Shown here piece after piece: positions 7,506 to 15,477 of a stretch of DNA of 64,000 bases. The DNA comes from CAYPKW01 sp964411425 (lineage in GTDB: Bacteria > Pseudomonadota > Alphaproteobacteria > Dongiales > Dongiaceae): NCBI GenBank assembly GCA_964411425.1, contig CAYPKW010000003.1, positions 32,211-96,210 on the forward strand, written 5' to 3'. The notes beneath the pieces were generated by a model. It saw only the letters and a list, made by a program, of their open reading frames with translations, was not told the origin of the DNA and ran no database searches. Numbering within the stretch: position 1 is the first letter of the stretch; every line of letters begins with the position of its first letter. The position numbers were made by a program, and so were the translations under genes.

Positions 7506-8474
7506 ATGCTGGAGGTCATTCAACCCGGTCTCGAAACCTCGGTGCAGGATTATCCGGGCCGCATCGGTTACTGGAACCAGGGGTTCCCACCGTCGGGCCC
7601 GATGGACAGCTGGTCGTTCCGGCTGGCCAACCTCTTGGTCGGCAACGAGGCGGGCGCCGCCGGGCTCGAGGCCCAGTACATGGGGCCGGCGCTCAAGTTC
7701 CAGCGCGACGGCGTCATCGCGGTGACCGGCTCCGACATGCAGCCGAAGCTCGACGGCGAGCCGCTCGCCATGTGGCAGAGCGTCGCCGTGAAGGCCGGCC
7801 AGACGCTGGCGCTCGCCTCGCCCAAAACCGGCGTGCGCGCCTACATCGCGGTGGCCGGCGGCATCGACACGCCGCCTTGGCTCGGCTCGCGCTCGACCTT
7901 CCACAAGGCCGGGGTCGGCGGCATGGGCGGCCATGCCCTAAAGAAAGGCCAGGTGGTGCCGGTTGCGAAAGCGAAGGGCACCCCCGGCCGCCGGGTCAAG
8001 GATGCCTGCCGGCCGCAATTCGCCGCCGACAAGAGATGGACCGTGGAGGCGGTGCCCGGCCCCAACGACGACTGGATCGACGAGGCCGGCCACGAGCGGT
8101 TCCTCAGCTCCGACTGGAAGCTGTCGTCGAAGAGCGACCGCACCGGGTTCCGCCTGGAAGGCCCGCAGTGGACCTTCGCCGAGAAGGCCTACAAGAAGGC
8201 GCCCGAACACGGGCAGGACCCCTCCAACATCATCGACCAGGGCTATCCGCTGGGCGCCATCAACCTGTGCGGCCAGACGCCGATCATCCTGGTGAACGAC
8301 GGACCCAGCATGGGCGGGTTCGTGTGTCCCTACACCGTGCCCTCGGCCACCTTCTGGAAGCTGGGGCAGTCCAAGCCCGGCGACGTCTACCGCTTCAAGG
8401 CGATCGGCGTGGACGAGGCACACGCGCTGCGCCGCGGGATCAACGAGTTGTGCCGGCCGTCGAGCATCGACTAG
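7506..8474 (+). CDS. Carboxyltransferase subunit 2, KipA/PxpC/allophanate-hydrolase-subunit-2 family
   Basis: Member of the CT_A_B family, the partner of the preceding gene product. Length 322 residues fits PxpC/KipA (310-335). Family segments: GLETSVQDYPGRIGYWNQG at the start, GPMDSWSFRLANLLVGN, VTGSDMQPKLDG, AYIAVAGGIDTPPWLGSRST, and near the end GAINLCGQTPIILVNDGPS. AGGAGGA stands 7 bases before the ATG, the strongest ribosome binding site in the cluster. The pair plus a biotin carboxylase and carrier corresponds to urea carboxylase cut into separate polypeptides. No PxpA (LamB/YcsF) is in the window; it could lie left of base 1. Confidence 0.9.
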   Translation: MLEVIQPGLETSVQDYPGRIGYWNQGFPPSGPMDSWSFRLANLLVGNEAGAAGLEAQYMGPALKFQRDGVIAVTGSDMQPKLDGEPLAMWQSVAVKAGQTLALASPKTGVRAYIAVAGGIDTPPWLGSRSTFHKAGVGGMGGHALKKGQVVPVAKAKGTPGRRVKDACRPQFAADKRWTVEAVPGPNDDWIDEAGHERFLSSDWKLSSKSDRTGFRLEGPQWTFAEKAYKKAPEHGQDPSNIIDQGYPLGAINLCGQTPIILVNDGPSMGGFVCPYTVPSATFWKLGQSKPGDVYRFKAIGVDEAHALRRGINELCRPSSID

Positions 8475-8491
8475 ACGAGGGGAGAAGGCGT

Positions 8492-8710
8492 ATGGCCGAG
8501 AGCGTCGAGACCATGGTTCCGGGCAACGTGTGGAAGGTGTTGGTGAAGCCGGGCGACAAGGTGAAGCCGGGCGACGTGCTGTTCATCCTCGAGGTGATGA
8601 AGACCGAGGTGCCGCACGCCGCCAACGCCGACGGCACGGTGAAGGCGGTGCACATCAAGGAGGGCCAGGAAGGCGTGGACGCCGGGCTCCTCGCGGTGGA
8701 GATCGGTTAG
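8492..8710 (+). CDS. Biotin carrier protein (single biotinyl/lipoyl domain)
   Basis: A 72-residue protein that is just one biotinyl-lipoyl domain: VKPGDKVKPGDVLFILEVMKTEVPH places the biotinylated lysine in the EVMKTE turn, and the C-terminal half supplies the mirror beta hairpin (VKAVHIKEGQ). It lacks the long Ala/Pro N-terminal linker of AccB. GGGGAGAAG precedes the ATG by a few bases. It lies 17 bases after the subunit 2 gene and completes, with the biotin carboxylase at the left edge, the parts of a biotin-dependent carboxylase. The stop TAG at 8708-8710 begins a TAGAGCGGCATCGGG repeat-like sequence. Confidence 0.93.
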   Translation: MAESVETMVPGNVWKVLVKPGDKVKPGDVLFILEVMKTEVPHAANADGTVKAVHIKEGQEGVDAGLLAVEIG

Positions 8711-8741
8711 AGCGGCATCGGGTTGACCGAGAACGGCCCTC

Positions 8742-8769
8742 TTGACACTCTTGAAAAAAATCCTATACT
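8742..8769 (+). promoter_or_regulatory. Strong sigma-70-like promoter without an obvious gene
   Basis: TTGACA (8742-8747), 16 bases, TATACT (8764-8769), with an A-tract in the spacer. It would start transcription near 8776 towards the 3' end of the minus-strand gene at 9011. No convincing reading frame follows on the plus strand, so it may make a small RNA, an antisense RNA, or belong to the repeat that starts at 8708. Confidence 0.5.
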
Positions 8770-8804
8770 GGGATCGACTCGATGGTGCGGGCGAAGGCCC
8801 CTCT

Positions 8805-8882
8805 TGTCGTCCCGAGCGGCAGCGAGGGACCTCGACTCGGTCGAAGTACCGCGCCGAGATTCCTCGCTCCGCTCGGAATGAA
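8805..8882. repeat. Intergenic inverted repeat in the 8711-9010 gap
   Basis: The 300-base gap 8711-9010 has no gene I can support. Its middle holds an imperfect inverted repeat (gtcccgagcggcagcgaggga answered by tcctcgctccgctcggaat), of the common proteobacterial type that flanks convergent genes. The start of the gap holds the promoter at 8742. The rest, 8890-9010, shows nothing clear. Confidence 0.65.
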
Positions 8883-9010
8883 GCACGGCCGGCCGGCCAA
8901 GAAACGGCGAAGTTCCACGGCGTTTTGGGTCGTTCCTCGAAAATCGATGCATAGACACCTTGCTTTACGCATGGCGGGCGGCGGCGATGTCCAGTCGGCG
9001 GAATTCCGCC

Positions 9011-10561
9011 CTAGCCCCGCGGCCGGCAGCGCCAAACGTCGAAGAACTCCCGGCTCTCCTCGATCTCGTAGCGCCGCTTGAACGCCGCGATGAACGTTGG
9101 GTCGAACAGCAGCGCATGCGGCGGATAGAGATTGCGCATCTCGAACGGAGGCTCGCCCTTCGCCAGCACCCACCGCTCGGTCGAGCAGGCGTCGAGGGCC
9201 GCGACGGTGGCAGGCGGCAGCGGTAGCCCGGCCGCCTGCCGGTCCATCAAGGCGGCGGCGTCGAGGCCGTAGGGGTGGCCGGCGAACACCAGCAGCGGAC
9301 GCAGCAGGCTCAAGCGGTAGCCCTTGCCGGTGTAGCCCATCTCGATGGTGCCCGGGTGGTCGGCGACGATCGCGCCCAGTTCGGCTGCGGCGCCGCGCTG
9401 GGCCGCGTACAGGCGAGCCTCGGACAAGACGTGGACTTGCGCGCCTGCGGCCATGACGGCCACGGTGGCGAGCCAGGCGACGCCCGCCCGGCCGTGCCAG
9501 GCACGCCTGGCCGCGACGGCGCGTAGTTCGCCGAAGCCGTACAGCAGCAGCGGCACGAATGGCATCAGGTGGCGCGGCCCCGCCAGCGGCTTCGCCGCGA
9601 TCGCGGCGGTCAGCGCGAGGGCGAGGATGAGGACGCCCGCATAGGCGATGAGGGGGCGCCGCTCCGGGGCGGCGCTGCCGGCGACAAGCAGCACGGCGAG
9701 CGGGGCCGCCAGCAACGCCGCCTGCTGCAGGTCGGCGGCGAGTGCCGCCAGGCTCACCCCATGCCGCGCGGCCGCCCGCAGGAGCGCGAGGTAGTCGGCG
9801 AGCGAAACGCCCGGAGCGAGATACGCCGCCGGCGCCAGAACTCCGGCGAGCGCGACGGCGGCGAGCGCGGGGCGCCAGCCGTGCCGTGCCCACAGGAGGG
9901 CAAGCGGCGCCAGCAGATAGACGGCGCCGTGCGCCTTGAGGCCAGTGGCGAACGCGATGCCGAGGCCGACGGCGATGGCGCCGCCCCAGGGCCGGCGCAG
10001 GGCGAGCCAGGGCAGCGGCAGGGCGGCCGCCAGCATCAGCGAGGGATCGGGCCTGATCCAGTAGCCGGACGCCTCGTAGGTCGCCAGCACCAGCGCGCCC
10101 GCGCCCAGCGCCGCGATCGCCTCGCCCGCCGGGCAGAGGCGGCGCAGTGCCGTGTAAGTGAGCAGCAGGGCCGCGACGAGCGCGAGTAACCCCGGCAGTT
10201 TCGCCGCGAAGAGACCAGCGCCGAGGAGCGCGTAGAACGGCTCTAGCTGCAAGTAGGAAAGAGGTCCGTAGAGCAGGGCATAGACCTCGGCTGAATCCGG
10301 CGCATGGTAAAGGGGAGCGCCGGCGAGCGCCCGATACGCCACCGCCGCGATCTGCGGCTCCACGTGGTCGAACAGGAACGCGGGCACCGCCAGATAGAGG
10401 GCGGCGCCGGCGAGATAGGCGAAAAGCAGCGCCGCGCCGCCGATCGGCCACAGGGCGCTCTCCGCCTTGAGACGGATGAACGGAGCCGCGCCCATGAACG
10501 CCAGCGCGGCGGCGAGGATCGGCAGCGGCGCCAACTGGCCGATGGCGAGCAGCGTGGACAT
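9011..10561 (-). CDS. Membrane glycosyltransferase-like protein (GT-C fold)
   Basis: A 516-residue integral membrane protein with about 10-12 hydrophobic helices. After the first two or three helices comes an acidic periplasmic-loop segment, FDHVEPQIAAVAYRAL, followed by GAPLYHAPDSAEVYALLYGPLSY, which resembles lipid-sugar-dependent GT-C enzymes (ArnT/PMT-like). The C-terminal 110 residues are soluble and include FDPTFIAAFKRRYEIEESREF. I choose ATG at 10561 over the TTG four codons upstream. It ends a minus-strand run with an aminotransferase, an FAD enzyme and a MATE exporter. Donor and acceptor are unknown; a general polyprenyl-sugar transferase is the best guess. Confidence 0.7.
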   Translation of the reverse strand: MSTLLAIGQLAPLPILAAALAFMGAAPFIRLKAESALWPIGGAALLFAYLAGAALYLAVPAFLFDHVEPQIAAVAYRALAGAPLYHAPDSAEVYALLYGPLSYLQLEPFYALLGAGLFAAKLPGLLALVAALLLTYTALRRLCPAGEAIAALGAGALVLATYEASGYWIRPDPSLMLAAALPLPWLALRRPWGGAIAVGLGIAFATGLKAHGAVYLLAPLALLWARHGWRPALAAVALAGVLAPAAYLAPGVSLADYLALLRAAARHGVSLAALAADLQQAALLAAPLAVLLVAGSAAPERRPLIAYAGVLILALALTAAIAAKPLAGPRHLMPFVPLLLYGFGELRAVAARRAWHGRAGVAWLATVAVMAAGAQVHVLSEARLYAAQRGAAAELGAIVADHPGTIEMGYTGKGYRLSLLRPLLVFAGHPYGLDAAALMDRQAAGLPLPPATVAALDACSTERWVLAKGEPPFEMRNLYPPHALLFDPTFIAAFKRRYEIEESREFFDVWRCRPRG

Positions 10562-10601
10562 GAATTCGGGCAAGGGCGCGAGACAGCCGCTCGCGCGGTC
10601 G

Positions 10602-11528
10602 CTACGCCGCCAGGCGGCGCAGGTACTGGCCGACGAAGTCGAAGCCGGCGAGCTCGATATAGGCCTCGGTGAGCCGCCTGGTGATCGGCCCCGGAACGCC
10701 GGCGCCGAGCGCGCGCCCGTTGATGGCGCGCACCGGGCAGATGCAGAGCGAGGTCGAGGTGATGAACGCCTCGTCGGCGGTGTAGGCGTCGTACAGGTCG
10801 ATCGAGGTCTCGGCCAGCGGCAGAGGCAGGCCTCGCGCCAGCTCGATCACCGTGGCGCGGCTGATGCCCGGCAGCACGTAGCGCGCCTCGGGCGTCAGCA
10901 CGCGGCCGGCGCGCACCACGAAGATGTTGGAGCCGGTGCCCTCCGCGAGGTTGCCGTTGACGTCGAGCAGCACCGCCCAGGACGCCGGGTCGGCCGCCTT
11001 GGCCTCGAGGTCGCCCATGATCAGGTTCAGGTAGTTGTGCGTCTTGGCGCGCGGGCTCAGCATGTCGGGAGCGACGCGGCGCACCGAGGGGATCGTGACG
11101 TCGATGCCGTCGCGGTAGAGCCGCGCGCGGGCCTTCAACGGCAGCGGCTGGCACTCGACGATGACGGTCGGTTCGAGGTTCTGCCCGGCCAAGGGATCCT
11201 CGCGGTTGTAGCCGCGCGACATGCGCTGGCTCACCCAGTAGTCCTCGTCGGCGTCGATCAGGTGCAGGTTGCGCCGCACCACTTCCAGGGTGATCTCGGT
11301 CATTTCGCGGGGCGGCAGCTTGCAGTCGAGGCCGAGATAGCGCTGCGAGGCATAGAAACGCTCGATGTGCTCGTTGAGCTTGAAGATGCGGTGCCGGAAG
11401 GTGCGGGCGGTGTCGAAGCAGCCGTCGCCGGCGATGTAGCCGCGGTCGCGGAACGGGACCAGCACCTGGCTCTCCGGCACGAACTTGCCGTTGTAGTAGG
11501 CCACGCGCTCGTTCGCCAATGCGTTCAT
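10602..11528 (-). CDS. Class IV PLP aminotransferase (BCAT/D-amino acid transaminase type)
   Basis: PLP enzyme moving an amino group between an amino acid and a keto acid. From ATG 11528 (GGAGGG 9 bases upstream) it has 308 residues. The family's opening is seen in VAYYNGKFVPES and RGYIAGDGCFDTARTF; the PLP lysine should be in SPRAKTHNYLN, and the phosphate-binding and fold signature is GNLAEGTGSNIFVV. The LSPRAKTHNYLN context is common in D-alanine-type and branched-chain-type enzymes, so the stereochemistry is open. The gene follows an FAD-dependent amino acid oxidase-like gene by 29 bases, and both may act on the same amine. Confidence 0.85.
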   Translation of the reverse strand: MNALANERVAYYNGKFVPESQVLVPFRDRGYIAGDGCFDTARTFRHRIFKLNEHIERFYASQRYLGLDCKLPPREMTEITLEVVRRNLHLIDADEDYWVSQRMSRGYNREDPLAGQNLEPTVIVECQPLPLKARARLYRDGIDVTIPSVRRVAPDMLSPRAKTHNYLNLIMGDLEAKAADPASWAVLLDVNGNLAEGTGSNIFVVRAGRVLTPEARYVLPGISRATVIELARGLPLPLAETSIDLYDAYTADEAFITSTSLCICPVRAINGRALGAGVPGPITRRLTEAYIELAGFDFVGQYLRRLAA

Positions 11529-11557
11529 GCGATTCCGCCCTCCGTCGGCGGGCCGGA

Positions 11558-12688
11558 TCATAGGGCGCCGCGCGGACCCGGCGCAAGGCGCAGCGCCGAC
11601 AGGTCGCGGGCGGCGACGCCGGATGCCCGCAGCTCCGCCGGTAGGTCGCCTTCGACGACGAGGCCGCGAAGGACGCGCGCCAGCACCTGAGACAGCATGA
11701 TGCCGTAGCCGCCCTGCCCGGCCAGCCAGTGGAACCCCGGGGCGCCGGGCGCCGGACCGACGACCGGCGTTTCATCGGCGGCGAACGTGCGCAGGCCCGC
11801 CCATTTGTGCCGGATACGGCGCTCGCGGGCCGCGGTCGTGCGTTCGAGCCAGTCGACCGCCACCGCCACGTCGAGCTCGTCGGGCGCCGCGTCGCCGGGC
11901 GGCACGGGCGTGGCGTCGCCCGGCGAGACCATGAGCCGGCCCGCCTCCGGCTTGAAATAGAACTCCTGCTCGAGGCCGACCTCCACCACCATCGGCCAGC
12001 CCTCGGGGGCCGTGCCGTCCGGCGCGTCGACGATCGCCGCGGTGCGCCGCTTCGGCGTGAGGCCGATCGGAGCGACGCCGGCGAGCGCCGCCACTTCGTC
12101 GGCCCAGGCCCCGGCGGCGTTCACCAGCACCGGAGCCTCGAACCGGCGGCCGCCGGCGAGCACCGTCCAGCAGTCGCCGCGACGCGCTGCGGCGGTGACG
12201 CGCGAGTCGCAGAGGAGCCGTCCCCCGCGAGCCGTCAGGCCCCTGAGGAAGCCTTGGTGGATCGCGTGCACGTCCATGTCCATGACGTTCGGCTCGTAAG
12301 CGGCATGGGCGACCGCCTCAGGTCGCAGTATCGGAACCAGCTCAAGGGCGCGCTCGGGCTCGATCTCGACGATGCCGTCCTCGGCCATCAGCGCGCCGAG
12401 CGCCTGGCGCTGACCCGGGCCCGCAATGGTAAGCGCGCCGCGCGCGGCCAGCAGCGGCTGGGCGGCGAAGCCCGGCGGCGGGGCCTCGAAGAACGAACGC
12501 CCGGCCGCGACCAGCGCGCACACCACGGCGTTGCCGTAGTTGGGCGTGAACAGGGCGGCGGAACGGCCGGTGCTGTGGTAACCGGGCGCCGGCTCCGCTT
12601 CGAGCAGGATGACGCGGCGCGACGCGGCCAGCTCGTAGGCCGCGGCGGCGCCGGCGATCCCGGCCCCGACGACGAGACAGTCGGTCAT
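11558..12688 (-). CDS. FAD-dependent oxidoreductase (DAO/glycine oxidase family)
   Basis: Flavoenzyme that would oxidise a D-amino acid, N-methyl amino acid or similar amine. Residues 4-16 form the dinucleotide fold (VVGAGIAGAAAAYELA); STGRSAALF and the C-terminal GLRTFAADETPVVGPAPG and LAGQGGYGIMLS are typical of the DAO family. The start is ATG 12688 (376 residues), preceded by GAGGTG and 10 bases after the MATE gene stop; upstream in-frame sequence belongs to the MATE gene in another frame. Translation is probably coupled to MATE. Substrate not identifiable. Confidence 0.88.
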   Translation of the reverse strand: MTDCLVVGAGIAGAAAAYELAASRRVILLEAEPAPGYHSTGRSAALFTPNYGNAVVCALVAAGRSFFEAPPPGFAAQPLLAARGALTIAGPGQRQALGALMAEDGIVEIEPERALELVPILRPEAVAHAAYEPNVMDMDVHAIHQGFLRGLTARGGRLLCDSRVTAAARRGDCWTVLAGGRRFEAPVLVNAAGAWADEVAALAGVAPIGLTPKRRTAAIVDAPDGTAPEGWPMVVEVGLEQEFYFKPEAGRLMVSPGDATPVPPGDAAPDELDVAVAVDWLERTTAARERRIRHKWAGLRTFAADETPVVGPAPGAPGFHWLAGQGGYGIMLSQVLARVLRGLVVEGDLPAELRASGVAARDLSALRLAPGPRGAL

Positions 12689-12698
12689 CGTTGCCACC

Positions 12699-14066
12699 TC
12701 ACATCGGCCGGACGTGGCGCCGCGAGACGACTCGAAAGCGCCAGCCGAGCAGCAGCGCGGCGACGGCGACGCCCGCGAACAAGCCCCACAGCAGCCCCGT
12801 GACGCCGTGCCCGGCGCGGATCGCAAGGTAGTAGGCGAGCGGCACGGCTACGCCCCAGAACGACAGGCCCTGTACCGCCGTCGGTATCGTAGTGTCGGCG
12901 GCGCCCCGCACTGCGCCCATCAGCACTCCCTGCAGGCCGTCGAACGCCACCAGGCCGGCGACGATGGCGAGCCCGGCCGTAGCGACCGCTATCACGGCAG
13001 GGTCGGCGCTGTAGAGGCGGGCTATGTGCGGCCCGGCGAGGGCGACCGCGCCGCCGGCCACGAGCATCAGCGCCACGATCAAGCCGGTGCCGACCCACCC
13101 GGCCCGCGCCATGCCCTCGCGGTCGTGCCGGCCCACCGCGTTGCCGACGCGCACCGCCGTCGCCGTGGACAGCCCCACCGCCAGCATGAAGACCAGGACC
13201 GTGACGTTGGTGGCGACCTGGTAGCCGGCGAGCGCGACCTTACCGAGCCAGCCGGCGAACACCGTGGTGGCGGCGAAGGCCGACGTCTCGAGCCCGGTCG
13301 CCAGCGCGAGCGGCCCGCCCAGCGCCAGCAATTTGCGCAGCTCGCGGGTGTGGCCGGCCAGCGGCGCCCGAACGCCGTAATGGGCGCCGTCGCGCATGTG
13401 GAGCACGAAGGCCACTAGCGCCGCCAGCATGGCCCAGCGTGCGATCGAGGTGGCGAGCGCCGCCCCGGCCGCTCCCATGGCGGGCAGGCCGAGATGGCCG
13501 TAGATCAGCACCCAGTTGAGGCCGGCGTTGAGCAGGTTGGCGGCGAGCGACACGACCATGCCGGCGCGCGGCCGGCCGATGCCTTCCAGGAAGGCGCTGG
13601 TTGCCACGTACATGAGGATGGCCGGCATGCCGAGGCCGAACATGGCGAGCGCGCCGCCGCCGCCGGCGGCGATCGCCGGATCCTGCCCGAGGCCCAAGAG
13701 GATGGCCTCGCCGAACGCGAGGGCCAGGGCGCACAGCGCGCCGAGGGCCGCCGCCAGCAGCAGGGCCAATCGCCAAATGCGCCCGCAGACTTCGGCCCGT
13801 CCGGCGCCATCGGCCTGGGCCGCCAGCACGGTAGTGCCGAGCAAGAGGCCGAAACCGACCACCATCAGCGTCGCCTGGGGAGCGAGGCTGATGCCGTAGA
13901 AGGCCAGCTCGTCCGGGCCGGCCCGGCCGCACATGAGCGTATCGACCACGATCATGAGCAGCAGCCCGACGCGCCCCACCATGACCGGCACTGCCAGCGC
14001 CAGCGTCCGCCCGACATGCTGGCGCAAGGTCAGGCCTTGAGGGGCGCTCGCGGAAACCGGGGTCAT
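12699..14066 (-). CDS. MATE family efflux transporter
   Basis: Multidrug and toxic compound exporter of 455 residues with twelve predicted membrane helices in two repeats. Typical segments: VPVMVGRVGLLLMIVVDTLMCGRAG near the N terminus in two parts, the FLEGIGRPRAG motif in the first half, and AVRVGNAVGRHDREGMARAGW in the second. It uses an ion gradient to push out cationic or polar compounds. It is the first gene of the minus-strand run that continues with the FAD oxidoreductase (10 bases away) and the aminotransferase, so the cargo may be an amine made or handled by them. Confidence 0.92.
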   Translation of the reverse strand: MTPVSASAPQGLTLRQHVGRTLALAVPVMVGRVGLLLMIVVDTLMCGRAGPDELAFYGISLAPQATLMVVGFGLLLGTTVLAAQADGAGRAEVCGRIWRLALLLAAALGALCALALAFGEAILLGLGQDPAIAAGGGGALAMFGLGMPAILMYVATSAFLEGIGRPRAGMVVSLAANLLNAGLNWVLIYGHLGLPAMGAAGAALATSIARWAMLAALVAFVLHMRDGAHYGVRAPLAGHTRELRKLLALGGPLALATGLETSAFAATTVFAGWLGKVALAGYQVATNVTVLVFMLAVGLSTATAVRVGNAVGRHDREGMARAGWVGTGLIVALMLVAGGAVALAGPHIARLYSADPAVIAVATAGLAIVAGLVAFDGLQGVLMGAVRGAADTTIPTAVQGLSFWGVAVPLAYYLAIRAGHGVTGLLWGLFAGVAVAALLLGWRFRVVSRRHVRPM

Positions 14067-14173
14067 GCTGGCGCGGCACAGTAGCGCAGGGCCGGGGCCA
14101 TGGGAAACGATGGCGGCAAGGGTTAACCATCCATTATCCGGCGGCTGCTAATAAGACAGCCGGGACAATCCGT

Positions 14174-15184
14174 TTGTGGTGTGGCCCCTTGCTCGGCCTG
14201 TCGGTTCCGGCGTTGAAGATTCCGCGGCTGAAATTCGCCTTCTGGCCCCTGGCCAGTTGGGCGAATGTGCCGTTTCGCACCCGCTTCAAGGCGTGGTGGG
14301 AAGGCAGCGAGATCGTCGTGCGCCGCCGCGACGGCGAGGCGAAGCCGGAGGAGCGGGCGCCGCGGCGCGCGATCGGCTACCGCGACCCCGCGCGCCCGTG
14401 GGAGACGCCGCGCGTCGTCTTGTTGCAGAGCCTGTGGGGCGAGGGGTTCGCGTTCCCCGGCGGGCGCGAGCATGCGGCGACGCTGGTGAAACCGTTCGCC
14501 CTCAATCCGGCGATGACGGTGATCGACATGCACGCCGGGCTCGGCGGCGGCGCCCGCGCCATGGTGGAGGATCACGGCATCTGGGTCACCGGCTTCGCGC
14601 CGGATCACGAGCTGGCGCTAGCCGGCGCGGAGATGTCGCACATTGCCGGCATGGCCAAGAAGGCGGCGATCAACGCCTATGTGCCCGACAAGTTCGAGTT
14701 CCGGCCCGGCAGTTGCGACTGCATGTTGGCGCGCGAGCTGTTCTTCACGATCGCCGACAAGAAGCGCCTGCTGCGCCAGGTCGCCATCGCCCTCAAGCAC
14801 GGCGGCCAGCTTCTGCTCACCGACTTCGTGTTGAGCAAGCCGGAGGCCGCCGGCAGCACGGCCATCCAGGCGTGGCGCAAGGCGGAGCCGGTGCTGCCGA
14901 CGCCCTGGACGATGCAGGAATACACATTGGCGCTCGGCGCCATCAAGCTCGACACCCGGATCGCCGAGGACATGAGCGCCGCCTACCGCAGCATGGTGAT
15001 ATCGGGTTGGGCCGCCTACACGGCGGCGGCCGAGGGCGCCAGCATCGACGCCGAGACCGCCAAGTGCCTGGCCAACGAGATCGACCTGTGGACCAAGCGC
15101 GTCGCGGCGCTCGACAGCGGCGACGTGCGGCTCTATCGCATCCATGCGCTGAAGCAGGCCGGCAAGACGCTTTCGGACTGGTAG
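14174..15184 (+). CDS. Putative SAM-dependent class I methyltransferase
   Basis: The motif I glycine loop is VIDMHAGLGGGARAM, and later segments (DKFEFRPGSCDCMLARELFF; LKHGGQLLLTDFVLSKPEA) match motifs IV-VI of Rossmann-like methyltransferases, especially small-molecule or sterol/cyclopropane-type enzymes. There is an N-terminal extension of about 110 residues before motif I and a C-terminal part of about 110 residues. The start is uncertain: no ATG lies at the beginning, the frame opens with TTG at 14174, and another TTG at 14213 starts the better-conserved-looking KIPRLKFAFWPL. Substrate unknown. It ends 18 bases before the terminator at 15203. Confidence 0.75.
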   Translation: MWCGPLLGLSVPALKIPRLKFAFWPLASWANVPFRTRFKAWWEGSEIVVRRRDGEAKPEERAPRRAIGYRDPARPWETPRVVLLQSLWGEGFAFPGGREHAATLVKPFALNPAMTVIDMHAGLGGGARAMVEDHGIWVTGFAPDHELALAGAEMSHIAGMAKKAAINAYVPDKFEFRPGSCDCMLARELFFTIADKKRLLRQVAIALKHGGQLLLTDFVLSKPEAAGSTAIQAWRKAEPVLPTPWTMQEYTLALGAIKLDTRIAEDMSAAYRSMVISGWAAYTAAAEGASIDAETAKCLANEIDLWTKRVAALDSGDVRLYRIHALKQAGKTLSDW

Positions 15185-15193
15185 CGCGCGCCA

Positions 15194-15222
15194 TTGACAG
15201 GCGGGAGGCCGGTACCTATGTT
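15194..15222 (+). promoter_or_regulatory. Promoter of rpmJ
   Basis: TTGACA (15194-15199), exactly 17 bases, TATGTT (15217-15222). Transcription would begin near 15229, giving a leader of about 32 bases before rpmJ. The -10 box lies in the loop of the terminator hairpin that ends the previous transcript. Confidence 0.75.
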
Positions 15223-15237
15223 CCGGCCTCCCTTTTT
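15203..15237 (+). terminator. Intrinsic terminator after the methyltransferase gene
   Basis: A perfect 10-bp GC stem (gggaggccgg at 15203-15212 with ccggcctccc at 15223-15232), a ten-base loop, then TTTTT (15233-15237). It follows the methyltransferase stop by 18 bases and overlaps the rpmJ promoter. Confidence 0.85.
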
Positions 15238-15260
15238 CGCGCGGCGCCGGGAGCGCATGC

Positions 15261-15386
15261 ATGAAGGTCGTGAACTCGCTGAAGACCTTGAAGAAGCGCC
15301 ACAAGGACAGCCGCATCGTCCGGCGCAAGGGCCGCGCCTACGTCATCAACAAGACCAATCCGCGCTTCAAGGCCCGCCAGGGTTGA
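15261..15386 (+). CDS. rpmJ: 50S ribosomal protein bL36
   Basis: A 41-residue basic protein: MKVVNSLKTLKKRHKDSR at the start, then IVRRKGRAYVINKTNPRFK. This is the bL36 form without the four zinc-binding cysteines (the YkgO-like type normal in Alphaproteobacteria). GGGAG lies about 8 bases before the ATG. It has its own promoter (15194) and is too short for most open-frame scans. As a single-gene unit it sits between the methyltransferase and the glycolate oxidase operon. Confidence 0.96.
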   Translation: MKVVNSLKTLKKRHKDSRIVRRKGRAYVINKTNPRFKARQG

Positions 15387-15477
15387 TCCTCCCACCATTG
15401 ACCGCCCGCCCGCGGGCGGCGCAGATTGAGCCGGCGGGCGCGCTGCCCGCGCGCGCTGCAGGTGGGAGCTACTGGCG

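Noticed and set aside
8763..10451. Minus-strand frame of 562 codons over the glycosyltransferase
   Set aside because: Out of frame with the hydrophobic membrane protein and arginine-rich; not a gene.
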